Of a stretch of DNA of 6,071 nt, positions 5,719-6,071 are shown in pieces. Position 1 is the first letter of the stretch. Each line of letters begins with the position of its first letter. The DNA is from Acidobacteriota bacterium (GTDB taxonomy: Bacteria; Acidobacteriota; Terriglobia; Bryobacterales; Bryobacteraceae), in contig JAJYKC010000177.1 of NCBI GenBank assembly GCA_021788955.1, positions 1 through 6,071 on the forward strand, written 5' to 3'. Below the pieces are notes generated by a model, which did not search any database, was not told where the DNA came from, and worked only from the letters and a program-made list of their open reading frames with translations. Position numbers and translations under genes: made by a program.

Positions 5719-6071
5719 AAGAGAATCGTGATTTTCAGCGTTTGTGTGAGTTCGTTGGCCGTTGCGGTGCTAAGCCTGACGGCGACTACGAAAGCGGTAA
5801 CTTTTGACAGCGGCCAGCGCAAGTTCGGGCAGGCGGAGGTGGAGCCGGCCTTTGACGATTCGAACGGCAACGGGATCTACCTACTTACACCGCTGAAGGC
5901 TCCATTGCCGTCCATGGCGAACGCGAAAGCCCAGGCGCCGATGTATCTGCCGGTGTATCCGTTGAGTTCGACGGTTCCGGCCGGCGATTTGAACTGCCAG
6001 CCGACTAACTGCGATCACCTGAACGTGCTGCCGTTTCCGCAGTCGGACTACGGTATCCTGCCTGGCAGCGA
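5716..6071 (+). CDS. secreted protein of unknown function (N-terminal 118 codons, runs off right edge)
   Basis: The ATG at 5716 opens 118 codons without a stop up to the window edge. Residues 1 to about 23 are a signal peptide (KRIVIFSVCVSSLAVAVLSL, then TATTKA), so the protein is exported. The mature part contains AEVEPAFDDSNGNGIYLLTP (40-59), then APMYLPVYPLSSTV (74-87), then NCQPTNCDHLNVLPFP (93-108), with cysteines at 94 and 99 that could form a disulfide or bind metal together with His101. I recall secreted proteins from soil bacteria with this order (an EPA-D-YLLTP start, a P-YLPVYP block, a Cys pair, later a GHDHL-type motif). The later motif would lie beyond the edge, so assignment to that family is tentative and its function is unknown to me. 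The gene is intact, in contrast to the degraded DNA upstream. Confidence 0.85.
   Translation, partial: MKRIVIFSVCVSSLAVAVLSLTATTKAVTFDSGQRKFGQAEVEPAFDDSNGNGIYLLTPLKAPLPSMANAKAQAPMYLPVYPLSSTVPAGDLNCQPTNCDHLNVLPFPQSDYGILPGS

Overview
The window looks like a piece of an Acidobacteriota chromosome, most likely from the Bryobacterales/Solibacter side, with Planctomycetota as the weaker alternative. This is inferred from gene content: a secreted PSCyt1-DUF1549 cytochrome-type protein with a LamG insert, a DUF3142 gene followed by the partner gene that commonly travels with it, and a secreted protein of a type I associate with soil Acidobacteriota. The DNA is GC-rich with G/C-biased third codon positions. 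No RNA gene, CRISPR array, insertion sequence or phage gene was found.

Layout. From the left edge to 1674, on the minus strand, is the N-terminal 558 codons of an intact PSCyt1-DUF1549-LamG protein, cut by the edge. Positions 1675-1833 are a divergent intergenic region holding a perfect 14-bp palindrome of the LacI-operator type and an adjacent short inverted repeat. Positions 1834-3924, plus strand, are the wreck of a two-gene operon: a DUF3142 gene (1834-2417) and its usual partner (2414-3924). Both are recognisable end to end, but both are broken by frameshifts, internal deletions, a lost start codon and a nonsense codon. One frameshift is explained by a perfect 10-bp tandem duplication.

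Positions 3990-4355 hold an intact 121-aa SnoaL/NTF2-like gene with a good ribosome-binding site and a possible weak terminator after it. Positions 4372-5690 look like a second relic. One frame stays open for about 540 nt except for three stop codons, then another for about 780 nt with one stop. I do not recognise its family. From 5716 to the right edge is the start of an intact secreted-protein gene with its own ribosome-binding site and a plausible promoter.

Overall, three intact genes are separated by two decayed stretches. The intact genes show no indel damage, so the frameshifts are more likely true pseudogenisation than poor sequence, though raw reads would be needed to settle it. I see no convincing new functional system. 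The most informative features are the decayed operon, the unidentified relic and the operator-like palindrome between the divergent genes.
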